NCBI GenBank assembly: GCA_000328365.1
Contig: KB310169.1
Coordinates: forward strand, 34,733 to 98,732
Source: Capitella teleta
Taxonomy: Eukaryota > Annelida > Polychaeta > Capitellidae
Direction of reading: 5' to 3'
DNA length: 64,000 nucleotides
Shown here: one piece after another, positions 37,873 to 50,003 of the stretch
Numbering within the stretch: the first letter of the stretch is position 1
Layout: every line of letters starts with the position of its first letter
Made by a program: the position numbers and the translations under genes
The notes under the pieces: model-generated
Database searches by the model: none
Told to the model about the DNA's origin: nothing
Seen by the model: the letters and a program-made list of their open reading frames with translations, nothing else

Positions 37873-38640
37873 GCATGCGCACGATATCTTTTGATCCCGG
37901 CAACGTTCACCTAAACTGACCCTGAATGAGGCGCACGTAGAGGGCACGCTACGTGCAACTTGTACGTGAGTTTAATCCATGTGAGATTCCTGATCAAAAC
38001 TTAACACGTACGTACTCCCACCTCCCTCCCCGCTTACCATCCCCAGATACATCCATAGCAATTTGCCCCAGGCGACGACGAAAATAGTACGTTTCCCTGT
38101 TTGAAAGGAACAGCTTATCAATAAACCCTTTGAGCTCCATCATACGAAAATGTACCGCTGTAGATGGTCTACGTATATAGCACCAAAGAGTGTAAACATA
38201 TTACATATATTATTTATATTTTCTTGTAATTATGGTCCAAGCACCGTTGCCTCTAGGTCACTGCTGTATACGGAGTCATTCCGTTAATCCAAACGTTAAT
38301 TGCTAGGTGTTCTGAGAGTAAAGAAAAAAATGACCATATCAATTCATTCATTAGAAATATCAACAACAAAAGGTGTTATATTCTGATTGCAATCTATTCA
38401 ATAGATGGAAGATCGTGACAGAAAGATCAGTGTTAAACCATTAGTTTTATTCCACCCCCACACCAGTCCTCTCTGCCTTGTTAGGGCTGCACCCCAGTAT
38501 ATATCTAGTGATGGCTATGCCCCTGTCTTGCTTATTGGATAGAATCACAGGCGTGGCTCAAGCGCATTGATTCGACGTCGGTTGTGGAGCACACGTGTGG
38601 CTAGCATTTTGCATTTTTGCTTCGTTTGGTTTTGTTAATG

Positions 38641-38762
38641 TTTTTTTTTTTTTTTTTTTTTTTTGCTTTTTTTGNNNNNNNNNNNNNNNNNNNNNNNNNN
38701 NNNNNNNNNNNNNNNNNNNNNNNNNNNNNNNNNNNNNNNNNNNNNNNNNNNNNNNNNNNNNN
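38641..38762. other. Poly-T tract adjoining an 88-N assembly gap
   Basis: A T-rich run (38641-38674, interrupted by GC and a final G) leads into N at 38675-38762. The gap most likely reflects failure to sequence through the homopolymer. Confidence 0.9.
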
Positions 38763-39731
38763 CCCCAGTATGCTACGCACTGTTTAATCATGAATTATCG
38801 TATGCATATACATATTTCTTTTCATTGCCGACGACAGATATGGTTGCCCTTTAATGCGAGTGAGCAAGCTGCTGCTTTGGGCGCATAAAGAAATGTCTGA
38901 GAGCCGTACGTGAAGCAGTGGATGACGCACCATAAGCTGAAAATGAACTCTGGAAAATCTGATTACACGTATACTCACTGATTGGATCACATTCCATACG
39001 CATCAACCAGCGGCGGTCTCTCATCATTGGCGATCAACTTATTAAAGGGATGGGAACTGAATTTTAAGTGATGTTCTATTGACTCATAGCACCAACTGAT
39101 AGCATTCCGTGCCAAAAACACCATGCCTGGATGCAAGCGTAAGGAAATAATGCATTCCGAATATCGGGGTTAGCATTGCGCCTATGGGAGAATGACTTCC
39201 ATTACGAAGTATAGGAGGCAAACGTCAGCTGAGGGCTTACCGGTCCCGTTCCCCTCGTGAAGCTATCGATTTCAGCCAATCAGAGCAGATCATCTTCGCC
39301 ATAAAAGGACATCTTTGTTGTTTACGAAACGAAAGCGCATGCGTGGTGCTGACCTTTGTACTTTTTCAGGATGAGAATCCATGGTAGGTGTCCTAGAAAA
39401 TCGCTTGTTAAAATACGAAAAATAACGAAAAATATTTTTCGCGCCTGACTGGTGGCAAAATGATTATTCTATCTATTTCCGAAAAGAAAATAAAAAAATA
39501 TCCAGGGGTTTAGTTGCAGGACACGCTGATATGACGAGGCCCATTGTAAAAGATGAGGAACTCGGTCTTTCATCACAGCTCCTGACGTCACGCCTAATTA
39601 GCAATATATCTCCCGCAAAATCGTATGGGATGATATTCCTTGTGTGGGCCAGGCATAGGAATCATTTTTGGTGCATCAAATAACGACTCAAAGTCCATTT
39701 TTAACCAGTTCTCCCTCCCTTTAAGCCTCGG

Positions 39732-40205
39732 TTGCAACCAGTGCGAAGTCTGGGCATACAAATGAGCCCTGATGCATTGATGGAAGCCCACATCAACTCC
39801 ATCTCCAAAGCATATTGCATGCAGATGGTAAACATCAACAAGATCAGGCGCTACTTCAATGAGGATGTTCTAAAAACCACCATCCACTGCCTTGCAACCA
39901 GCAAAATGGACTATCGGAACTCTCATCTGAACAGCGCACCAGCCTATACCTGCTGCAGCGTATGCGAAAGATCTAGAACACCGAGGAGTGCATCACCGAT
40001 CAGCAGTACCCGTCAAAGTGAGCATATAGCGCAAGTTTTACACGATTTCGACAGGTTTCCGGTCGATCAACGCATCATGAACAAGATTATCGCGACAGTG
40101 TTTTACATATACGTAGCCCATGCTATATCAGAAGGAAAGCGTTCCGTATACAGCTGCTGCATACAAACGCTTGCACTGACGTCGTACTCCGATTACAGCA
40201 GATAG
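39732..40205 (+). mobile_element. Decayed LINE reverse-transcriptase fragment (CR1/Rex/Jockey-like)
   Basis: The translation matches the conserved C-terminal part of non-LTR reverse transcriptases: VRSLGIQMSPDALMEAHINS, then INKIRRYFNEDVLKTTIHCL, ATSKMDYRNS and, further on, EHIAQVLHDFDRFPVDQRIM. These correspond to the thumb region usually written VRNLGV...HI...RRYL...LVHC.V.SRLDY.NSLL and EHITPVL..LHWLPV..RI. The middle (from about 39950) is shifted: the expected LLQR..NTA stretch reads in another frame with a stop, and the original frame resumes near EHIAQ. No endonuclease, palm domain or 3' tail is visible, so it is a short dead piece. Clade assignment is by motif memory only. Confidence 0.8.
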
Positions 40206-40621
40206 AGGTTGTGTCAGATCAAAAAGAAACGAACTTTCTCTGCAGTGAGAGAATAATTATGTTTAGTACATCAACGACGAACATAGATTTAATAAAGTTA
40301 ATATTTAATGGGGGAAAAAAAACATTTCCGAAAAAAAAATGAATCTGGAAATAATAGATTATAAGAAAAAATAAAGCATTATTATAATCCACAAAGCGTG
40401 CATGAGATAAAAATATGAAATAAAGATGAGATATAGATCAATGAAAAGAAGATTTTTAAACATAACTCAAACATAGAAATTGTAGCGGCCAGGGCAACAC
40501 CAGAAACCCAGTGAGTGTGAGAGCAGAGCAACGACCCACACTGATCACCACACATTACGTACTCATTCATTGCACACTTGACTTGAAAGTGAAATAGAAA
40601 GTGAATGTGTCGACCCCATAA

Positions 40622-41032
40622 TTATATGTGGGCTGAAGACGTCGAGGTTATGTGACAGAAATGGCGTAAGCGGATTTTCAGCTGACGAGTTGAAGAAAAC
40701 ATTACAAAATCCCTCCCTTCCTGCAATAAGAAGAAAAGGAAGAGAGGAGACTGGCATGGCACCCCAACCGCCTTCTCAAAAAACCTCGCCGCATCTATTT
40801 CTGTCAAAGTACATTGGCTATAGCAAGACCGGCGGGACAAGAATGGATTTTCGAATGAAGCATCGTCAGTTTTGCAGAGCACTGTCTTGGAGGCGGATAA
40901 CCTCTTGCTCGATTGGGTTTGGTGAATGACGTCAGAAAGACAGCGATGCACGATCGCATAAAAATTCACCCAGGGAAGCTGGTAAAGACTTATTATAATG
41001 CCTGGTATGCAATTGCCAAGTTCTAAGACCAT
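40622..41032 (-). CDS. Uncharacterised 136-codon ORF next to the LINE fragment
   Basis: An ATG-initiated frame of 136 residues, with eight Cys scattered through it and a hydrophobic stretch near residues 98-103 (PLFLFF). No family is recognised. An internal pyrimidine-rich TTGCAG could be a splice acceptor, which would make part of the frame intronic. The opposite strand is open for 79 codons. It lies about 400 bp from the decayed reverse-transcriptase fragment and may itself be repeat-derived or a chance frame. Confidence 0.22.
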   Translation of the reverse strand: MVLELGNCIPGIIISLYQLPWVNFYAIVHRCLSDVIHQTQSSKRLSASKTVLCKTDDASFENPFLSRRSCYSQCTLTEIDAARFFEKAVGVPCQSPLFLFFLLQEGRDFVMFSSTRQLKIRLRHFCHITSTSSAHI

Positions 41033-41352
41033 AGGGCATGCAACTCATTCCCAGCCTTTCATTTGGAGAATGCTTGGTGTGCCTAGATGCTACTTTGTCA
41101 GGTATACAAAGAGTGATTTCATGTAATGACATCTCATTTGCTTGGCTTCTGGGAAACGCCCATCATTATATCAAAAGGGGAAGGGGTAAGGAGATGTCAT
41201 TGGACTAACGTCATATCAGATGACCTCACTCGAGTTAACGTCTATAAACGTTCTATTTAGTTCAGAGGTTAAATTGCATTGGTGGCCGAATTATCGTTCA
41301 ATAATGGTAGGTAAAGGAGATGTGTGGGTTAAGAAAAAAAAATAGAGATTTG

Positions 41353-41463
41353 TGTGTCGGCGTCAAAGCATGACGATGAAACGACAACGTGTACTTTTCT
41401 TCATGCTTTGACGCCGATACTCAATGCTGACCATTTCATCGTCGTGTTTTGACGCCGACTCAC
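41353..41463. repeat. Three-arm inverted repeat (GTCGGCGTCAAAGCATGACG family)
   Basis: Arm 1 (41353-41383) pairs either with arm 2 (41401-41418, TCATGCTTTGACGCCGAT) or, over a longer length, with arm 3 (41432-41463, ending TTTTGACGCCGACTCAC). Arms 2 and 3 are direct repeats of each other. A transcript could form two mutually exclusive hairpins. Confidence 0.85.
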
Positions 41464-41567
41464 AATTTTTCAGGGACCCACTTATAACCCACTCCTACCC
41501 ATCTCAAACGAAACTTCGGCTATGAGTGTCCATCTCAGTTGAAGCATGAGGCATGTGGCATGATGGA

Positions 41568-41785
41568 GTTTTACCGCTCCACTTAATCCGTTCGGGTGAT
41601 ATGGGCGCCAGAACAGAAAACCCAGGAGTGCGGTTTCCCCCTAGGGTTCTTTATCCTGCATACCACCATAGACAGTATATAGTACACAGCGCTCGGCCTT
41701 GTTACACCGTTGGACAGTACTGCAGTCACCGAAAAATTATAATTATAACATAATTATTGCAATTATAATTCAATGTCAATTGAAT
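41568..41785 (-). mobile_element. SINE copy lacking its tRNA head
   Basis: Begins with the family's 3' end in reverse (GGAGTTTTACCGCTCCAC) and continues through the TTTATCCTGCATACCACCAT and CCGAAAAATTATAATTATAA blocks. The A-box region is missing, so it is 5'-truncated, as is common for retroposed SINEs. Confidence 0.75.
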
Positions 41786-44620
41786 CCGTAGTTTCAGACT
41801 GATGATATCAAATGGATGCATTATTCAACGGTCTATAATTCAAATTGGGAGGAATTTGTCTACCAGTAGTCCCTACTTCAAAAATATTAAGTTTTTATAA
41901 ACATGTGGAAACATTTTTACTCCAGGGCAGTGTTCTCGTGTGGAACCTTGACGTGGTGATGTCACCACACTGCACGTCACAGACGTAAAACTGGTCTTGC
42001 TGATTATCACATTTTCGCCAGGAGAGCTAATCAGACTGATCAAAGAAACCTAGTCTTGCATTGCTGTGAGCCTTGTTTGAGGACGAGAAGACACGCGGTG
42101 GGGTGAGGGGTATTTGCAATTCACGTGCAGTATGCGTATTGAAATATCACATAAGTATAGCGCTCGATTTCTGATAAGTGTTACATATATTATTAAACGA
42201 TTACATGATAGGACACTTATTCGAATTTGTCTTAAATTCCTAACAAAAGCAATTGCCCGGGTGAAGGAGCAATGTTATTATGATGTGATTTGCAGTGGAT
42301 TTTGTTGAATATCAGGATAAAGACCTATACGGAATGCTGAGCACCAATCAAATGTGTGATTAGTAAGCTCCAGAAGCTGCAAAAGTATACGTGAAACCCT
42401 ACTCAGCATTTGAGTTTCAGATGCATAGTTTTTTCAATCAGAAGACAGAAATTACCATAGAAGTGTGTATTTTATCCAAACCAACTCCTCGATGCCAGTT
42501 AATAACAAAGAACCAAGTACAACCGGATCATATTCCATCCATTTGATTTCCTGTCTGCTAAGTTTTATCTCTTCGACACTTACGTGACCAAGTTTAGGGC
42601 CAGGTAGAAGATAAAATCCCCCCCTCCCAAAAAAAAACCAAAAAACAAAACAAAAAACAAAAAAAAATTAATCTTTTTCACTTGTTTATTAAAATAACAG
42701 CGTTATTGTATAAGCAAGTCGGATCCCAAACCATATTGCAAATTCAAAATACCAATCAATCATTTTAGATGTGGGCAATAGCTTCTATTATATCTTTTAG
42801 AACAGATCAGGAATGGTGATCTGGTATTTGCTGAAGGCCTGCTTTGCATGATTCCAATTTTCAGTGCCACCCTAGGCCCTGGAATGCATCAAAGTATGCA
42901 TGTACAAATGTACAGACCAATATGCTTAGGCTGAATGAAAGAATTATCCGTTCTCAATTCTGGACATTCAGGTCATTCGCCGATTATTGACTTATAAGAT
43001 CGATTTCCGTTATTTTGATCGACCCTCATGTTTCCTCTCGTTTGTATGCGTAGTTCTGCATTCATGTTTAGTGCTTATACATGTTTATAGACGACACGTG
43101 TTTATTCAATAGCGATCTGTCATTTATGAACACCCTTATCATCAAGATTTAATGCATTGTGATGGAGGGATGTTGATATCAATAGCATGGTACTTCATTA
43201 TTCTATCCCGTAAGAGCCGAAAACCAAATGAATCAACCGAATTGATATGCATTCGTCTTGCAACTGACCTTTTAACAATCGTTCCATTATATCTCGATTA
43301 GAAAGATTATCCAAAAACTATGTCTTCTGTGCAGTCTATCCTACACTGATGACTCCATGGCTGCATGTCAGTAGAATACGTTCCCACATTCACAGCCGAT
43401 GTCGAAGTTGTTTAAACGTTTGCTATAGAAAGAATTCCATTAGTTACTTCCCATTTATAATCAAAAACCCATCTCTGACCCTGTGACTAAGGGGTCAATT
43501 TCCTGAGATGCTCCATACCATGCCTTCACCCCCCCCCTTCTCGCCCTATAACGCCTCACCCCCAACTGCCCACTTGTCACAGCTTGTAACGCCGTTTAAT
43601 TGCTAATTAGGTCAATCGTGTCATGTCTTGCCCTGTTATATGCTTCACAAAAGCCTTTGATGCGCCAAGCAATCAAATTTTTCAGGAATTCACATTGACA
43701 GCTCTAGCCCCTTTCAGAGATGTAATCAGGTTTAGTATGCTGCACACAAGGAAGGGATGGAATGGTGTGTGTCTTTAAAGCCCACCCCATAAGCGAGGTT
43801 TGATACTAGTATATGAATTGGTATTCAAGTCCAAATCTCAAGACAGGGCTCTGGGTATCACGATATATAACGACTGTGTGACTGTGTTATTTTCTTGTAA
43901 ACAGTAATCTTTAGTAGAAAATAAATTTAGACTTTTCAAACCAGATTTACAGTATGTATAGGTGAATAAATTATGCTTGCCTTCGTCTCTTAGCCGTGAT
44001 GCGTGGTTAAATTAACAAACACATTCACAATTGCACAAGGTAAGATTCCACGGTGTTTTCGAGCAAGGTTGCCGTGACATTTTACAACCTGCAATGCTTG
44101 GTATGACTTCTCGCGCTTTCAAAAGTCCCTTAGCCCATCACTTCACTGCAATTAGACTGTAAACACGTACAAAATGCACGTTTTTTTAATCTAATCATGT
44201 CATGCTTTAGCCATAAACAATTACATACTGTTCCATTATGCATTAAATGGTATTATTTGCATGCATGCATGCACTGCTCCAGAGGGCTCGCAAAGCTAAT
44301 CTAGCATAATTAGAAGGCTCAAAAAGCTCCAAACTCGGTAGGAGTTAGGTTATTACCAAGGGCAAATGATTCGTGGCTTGCTTCAAACCTCCGGTGAACA
44401 GCGCAAAAGCCCAGGTAAGACTAGGCCTCCACGTCTCCTTTATAACCCCGAGTGCGGGGGAAATCATTTGATTATTCCTCGAAGGTATTACCGTCGTTTG
44501 TGTTGTCCTAATTGAATACCCTGACCATTAAATGCTGATGAATGAAAAGACACATTGAAAGCAAGGGAACAAAGCCACCAGTTAACCCCCCAGAGAATTT
44601 TCCATGTCGTCTGTTTTGCG

Positions 44621-44681
44621 TAAGTGCTCGTTGAATAACCAAGGTTATAGTGCTCTTGCATTCCGGAATTACTGTCAGCGC
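44621..44681 (-). repeat. Degenerate dispersed repeat, copy 2
   Basis: Inverted partner of 23215-23276. The end blocks are identical (15 and 19 bp) and the middle is unrelated. Confidence 0.6.
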
Positions 44682-47342
44682 ATAATGGCTACGCATTGCC
44701 ACGGGTAAATCACGCAGAAGAAGAGTTTGATGTGCGGTCATCAAGTTAAAGAAGGAGATTTGTGTATTTGCACTTTGACAAAAGTCTCTCTGATCGATAA
44801 ATCGGCAGGCATAAAACGTTTTTTATGACGTTACTATAACATGTAATGTCATTGGAACATACTACAAGAAACGGAGGAATAGCAATTTGTTTGCTGATTG
44901 ATCTTTTCGTCATAAATTATTTGAATTGCATGAATCATTTGCATGTGATTCAGGGCCTTGAAAGGGTCAGCCATCTAAGGTTACATTAAACTATGACACC
45001 AGTAAATTGCAGAATGTATGGATCAGTTTCCGACTGGCCACCCTGATTGTTGGCTGCTGGACCCAAATACGGCGTCGTTTTATGGCTTGAAGGCCGTGTA
45101 ATAGTGACCCGTCATGACGTATAAACATGGCATGTACGACTTTAGACTGGTCGCAATCGTGTGATTGCTTGTTTTGCTGCCAATCGAGATGTATTCTATT
45201 CAGGACTCAGATGAGTCCCCAGAACCGTCGAGATGAGTCCAATCGAATATGCTAAGACAGTCTTGGGCCCTCCAGTATCTCTTGTCGGTAGATATTATGT
45301 TATTTGTGTATTGATGTTCACACATTATCTTCACCCATGGCATTCTGTTGTTAGCATCGGAAAATATTTCTAAAAATAATATGCCAGAATGGGACATAGG
45401 ATGTAACAAAAAGTCCAAAGGACCTCTTCGCTACTTTTTTTTTTTTTTCCTTGTAAACCGAAAATCGCTGTAACGTACTATTTAAATTATGCCAAAAAAT
45501 TAATTATCTTTGAGTTATATCTCGCGCCTCTAAAAGAAGCCAATGTGACCATGGTAAACACACTACACTGCGGAGGAAGCCAATTTTCGGCTGACACGGT
45601 CCCCATTATGTAATTCCCCTGTGCCCATGGTATAATTATTACTATAATTATAGTATAGCTAATGAAATTCATTTACGGGTAATGGGTACTGAGGGTCATT
45701 GTTAATCGTATGAGCTACCCAATGTTGATTAATTCGGGATACGGATAGCTAACCTGATTCGTATTCTCCGGTGATTTATTTTAAGACACGATCCTAAGGG
45801 GTTACCAAAATTAATGTGAAATAGAGTCTGGAAATGAATACTGTGAATAACGATGGCTATACAAGCATCCTGACTATCGATTAGTCGCGCTGCCAAAGAG
45901 TCACGTGTCGACAGCGACTCTTTTCATTAAAAAGGGGAGGGGAGCGAAGACAATGGCGACGCAGAGCAGAACACAGAGTTCTTTGAATGCACCATGCCAC
46001 TCCTCTCAATCATTGGCCTGAATTATGTGCCTAGATGAGATTACAGAAAGGTCGACGTTTCGAGCGAGAAATGCCTTAAATGTTGTTGAAGCAAGGTCAG
46101 GGGAACACGTGGTCAAATTGAACAAGTGTGAATTATCATCTGTACTAATGGATTACATGTTTCCCTTGCAGATGATGTCTTCAAGCTCGGGTCAACGGAG
46201 GTCAATGTTTGCCTGCAGTGACCATTGTTCAGTAATTAACTTGCTGTAATCATGCACCACCTGTCCTCTTCAATGACAAAGTTGATTTTATGCTGGGTTA
46301 ATTAACTCCTCCACCTCAGTGGTAGTGTTAGCGTACATTATCAATTTGTGACCGCATACCCGGTGTACTAGTAGTGAGTAGTAGTCAGTGTTATGTCATC
46401 ATCCATATAAGCCGCACCTGGTCGAGATGCCAGCGCGTAGGCATGCATGCTGCATGTTTTATTTATAGACTGGGCGTGATTGCATTCGCGTCCAGTTCTG
46501 AAGAGGAATAATGACCATATTCGAGAGGAAAATAACTTTATGCGAGTTTTGCTTACTTTCCATTACATAATAATAATCATGAATATTCATTAAATCAAAT
46601 TAGCCCATCAACGTGCAGCGACATGCCCCTTTGTTAAGCTCGGCCACGCTTAAAACAGGGCGCCCTCCCTCACTCACTATATATATCAGCTTCAGCAAAC
46701 ACACCTTAATTGAAGCTTTTTCTCCGTTCATTTGCACGTGTAAATTAACTTAAAGGGGGCTGATTTTCTCCACCTTTGCATACATCAACCTGTTTACGGT
46801 CATGTTTCCATCTTCTCCGCCAATAAATAGCTTCTTGGCCTTTTCAATACAACTCGGCAACAAGAATGACTTCTGTTTGTTTTTCCGTAACGGTGAATGC
46901 ATTCAACTCGCTTCAAGACGCGTCACTCTGATCATCAGAATCTAGTACTCGTATATATGAATCAGAGTTTAAGGCGATGGGAAGCCACTGTCACTACGTA
47001 TCCGAAAAATTGTGTGAGCATCTGCCTTCCTTGAACCCGACGGCATCAAAGCGTAGTACTTGCATGAAGCGTGGCCACCCTCTGGTTACAAATTGCCATT
47101 TACCTAGGTCTGTCGTAAACAACAAATATATTAATCATTATTACCTAGATAATGGAAATGGTAATTCGTACTAATTTCTCGACAATAAATGGTGATTGGA
47201 AGCGAATAACCATACATTAACCGGCTAATTGTGTTAACATACTTATCCCTATTACATAACACCAACAATAGCCTGCAATAAACAATGCAAATACTCGCCC
47301 ATGGTTGACCCTCTGTCCAATAGGACCTAAGTGGGACCAGCC

Positions 47343-47552
47343 ATGATGGCTCACTTCTCATCTATATTATTGATGTCCGTCGCTTTGTGGGTTGTCCTGA
47401 ATTGCCTCATAAACAAAACGAGGGAAATGTTCGCTCTTAAATTCCTTTCACGTGTTGGCATTTCCAAACGCATCGGTAAAGTGCCCGTTATCTTCTTCCG
47501 AGACAATAGAAGTCTCACACGCGAGCTACCTCGCTTTGCCCGCTCAATTTAA
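47343..47552 (+). CDS. Possible small secreted basic protein (69 codons)
   Basis: The frame starts ATG ATG and encodes a hydrophobic leader (HFSSILLMSVALWVVLNCLI, residues 4-23) that would fit a signal peptide or anchor, then a strongly basic remainder ending in ARSI. A GTAAAG after about residue 45 could be a splice donor, so it may be a first exon. There is no TATA box, but CCAAT and an ATGCAAAT octamer lie within about 60 bp upstream. The family is not recognised. Confidence 0.25.
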   Translation: MMAHFSSILLMSVALWVVLNCLINKTREMFALKFLSRVGISKRIGKVPVIFFRDNRSLTRELPRFARSI

Positions 47553-48729
47553 TTGCAGGGAGAGGGGGGTGTATATTATAAAGATGATGCAAAATTATTG
47601 AAAATGACAATGAAATTGCAATAGAAAAAAAAAAAGAGATTTTACTACAAAAATTTGGAGAAATTTCTGTACACATTAAATAGAGCTTTGATGGAAGCTT
47701 TCTATTCAGTTTTACGGTAGTTATTTGAGTCATTAGTCACTATCAGTGCTGTCAGGGGTGCGCATGGAAGAGACGCAGAATTAGGTGGACGATGACATCA
47801 ATCTATTTGTATATTTTTTGCAAGCATAAAGTTGATAACAAAATGTGGTTTTATCTACAGCACGGGCTTGGAGTAGAATGAATCTAACAAAACAACCGTT
47901 AACGTAAAAGCCTACCATTAAATGATCAGCGTCATCGAGCAATATCGATCTGAGTTTCAGTAGATGATTATAGACTCCCTAGTTTACGGACCAACGTCAT
48001 GCACCAACCAGGCACTCATCTTGCAGTCGGGCAAGTGGTTGCCTATAATATTATGCGAGAACAGTATTTACGTGTATTTAAGTGACATTGAAAATACCGA
48101 TATCTTGCTGTATTTGCATTTCAACTGCCCAAATACCCTGCACCCAAACCCTGGTCTGGGTGATGAGAACCCCTGTGATGACTCACTGTGATCTCTCATG
48201 CGACTTATAATTCTGCTCCTGTGCAGTCCACCGCCGGTGTTTCAAAGACCTTGAGGACCTCGGCCAATAAACAGAATCCCCGCTGGTCACTATGGAACAC
48301 CCACTCAGCCGGGTAATAGCTCAATATATGGAGCCTAATAAGCAAGAAGAACGCCCACTCGAACCCACAGGTCAATCCCCTAGTTTGAGGACAAGAGGCT
48401 CATGCGAGAATATTCAATTGTCACTCCAAGCTAAGCTAATGTAAGTAATTAGTACTAATTGCTTTTATGTACAGGTACATGTAATCAATTTATGCGCCTA
48501 CAATGCCCCTCAAGAGGTATTGTATCTCTTGATTAAAGATTGTTCCACGAGTCAGGTAAGTACATGTACACTAATTGCTGACAGGTCATTTGATTGTGAC
48601 GATAAAAAGTCATACGATATCTATCGTTTGGTGCATATAAAATGAAACTCCTTATAATTCTATGCTGCAACAGTTTGTTGTTTCAAAGGGAACTTCTCGT
48701 GGGTTTTCTGACAAAGATTTGTTTCAATT

Positions 48730-48772
<43 letters not shown>

Positions 48773-49837
48773 CTGAAGTTGAAATCCAACCAATTACCTA
48801 CCAGTCAAATCATTACTTTTACAACTGTTTTCTTGATTTGAAAGGTTCCCCCCGGTTGATTCTAAGATAATCACGCATTGTATGATATCAGCTTTGCGCA
48901 GCTTCAACGCAATTATTTCCATCATTTTGTTCTAAATAAAAGCTTAATTGATGTACGTACATGTGGGGCTTAATCAAGATAAAAGATCTGCAATTTGCTA
49001 GAATTGCTCCAACATCTGCAATTTCCGAGAATTGCTGCCAATTTCTGCAGATCAAATGTGAAGGCCGTACGTGGCATCATCTTTTGTTACCAGTTGTTTG
49101 TTCAAGGCCACAAAATCGGAACATTACCATAAGTTACTTGGTTTTACTATTCATGAATGTTGATTGCAATCCGGAACTTTCTTTTTCTTTCTGAGAGACA
49201 GGGGGCGATGCCACCCTGGTTCATGTCAATTGTGTTTACGTCAACCAGAAGATTGTTTGCAGTTGTACGTTGCTTTGGGAAGGGATGGTGTGCTTTTGTC
49301 GATTTACTTCCAGTACACATGGTAGACCAGACCCAATTTCCCATCTTGCAACCGTCAACACATTTTAGTTGGTGAGTCAGTTAAGTACCAATGTTTACTT
49401 TCAGTGCACAGCACCAACTATGAAGCTAGACCTAGAACACTTCGCCCTCCGAAACAATAAGTATCTGGTTTAATCGACAGAAATTTACTGCATAAGTAAA
49501 TATTTGGGATTAATTTTCCTAGAAATGAGAACACAGATTTCACGCAATCATAACCAAAGAAAATGCTGCCATGAAGCCCTGCTGTTACCATGAAATTCGC
49601 CGATCGGGTGAAGAATTTTCATTTTAAGTCGTCCTTATTGCAGTCAGCATTGCTCTGTCTTCTTCGTATTGCGCAGTTGGGTTGTGTTGTCAGGTTTTGC
49701 ATCAATAAAATCACTCAGGTGTTAAGCGAATAATCAGATATAATTAAATAGAACACAGAAATATAACAGAAACCTTGAAATAATTCACCTTGGGATCCCA
49801 GATCACCTGGGGTTCGTGTGATTGGAGGGGTATGAAA

Positions 49838-50003
49838 CAGGAACAAAGTGCTTTATCACCACACAAGGTTGTTTTTTAGCTTTGAATATCCAGTGGACCT
49901 TGTTTAGACATCGAATGAGACAGGAACAAAGTGCTTTATCACCACACAAGGTTGGGTTTTAGCTTCGAATCTCCAGTGGGCCTTGTTTAGACAGCGAATG
50001 GGA
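49838..50003. repeat. 83-bp tandem duplication
   Basis: Two adjacent 83-bp copies starting CAGGAACAAAGTGCTTTATC (49838 and 49921), about 90% identical. Non-coding. Confidence 0.9.

Larger units (their letters stand above)
41786..49837. other. Long interval without a confident gene
   Basis: Besides the repeat at 44621 and the weak ORF at 47343, I see AC-rich and C-run patches (42.63 and 43.53 kb), a (CATG)n run near 44.26 kb and an octamer-containing inverted repeat TGAATCATTTGCATGTGATT (44931). Homeodomain-type TAATTA sites are frequent, as expected in AT-rich DNA. Confidence 0.45.

Noticed and set aside
38558-38888. Open frames crossing the second gap
   Set aside because: They consist of poly-T translation and N, not coding sequence.
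42114-42308. 64-codon basic frame
   Set aside because: No domain, signal or splice context; within chance expectation.
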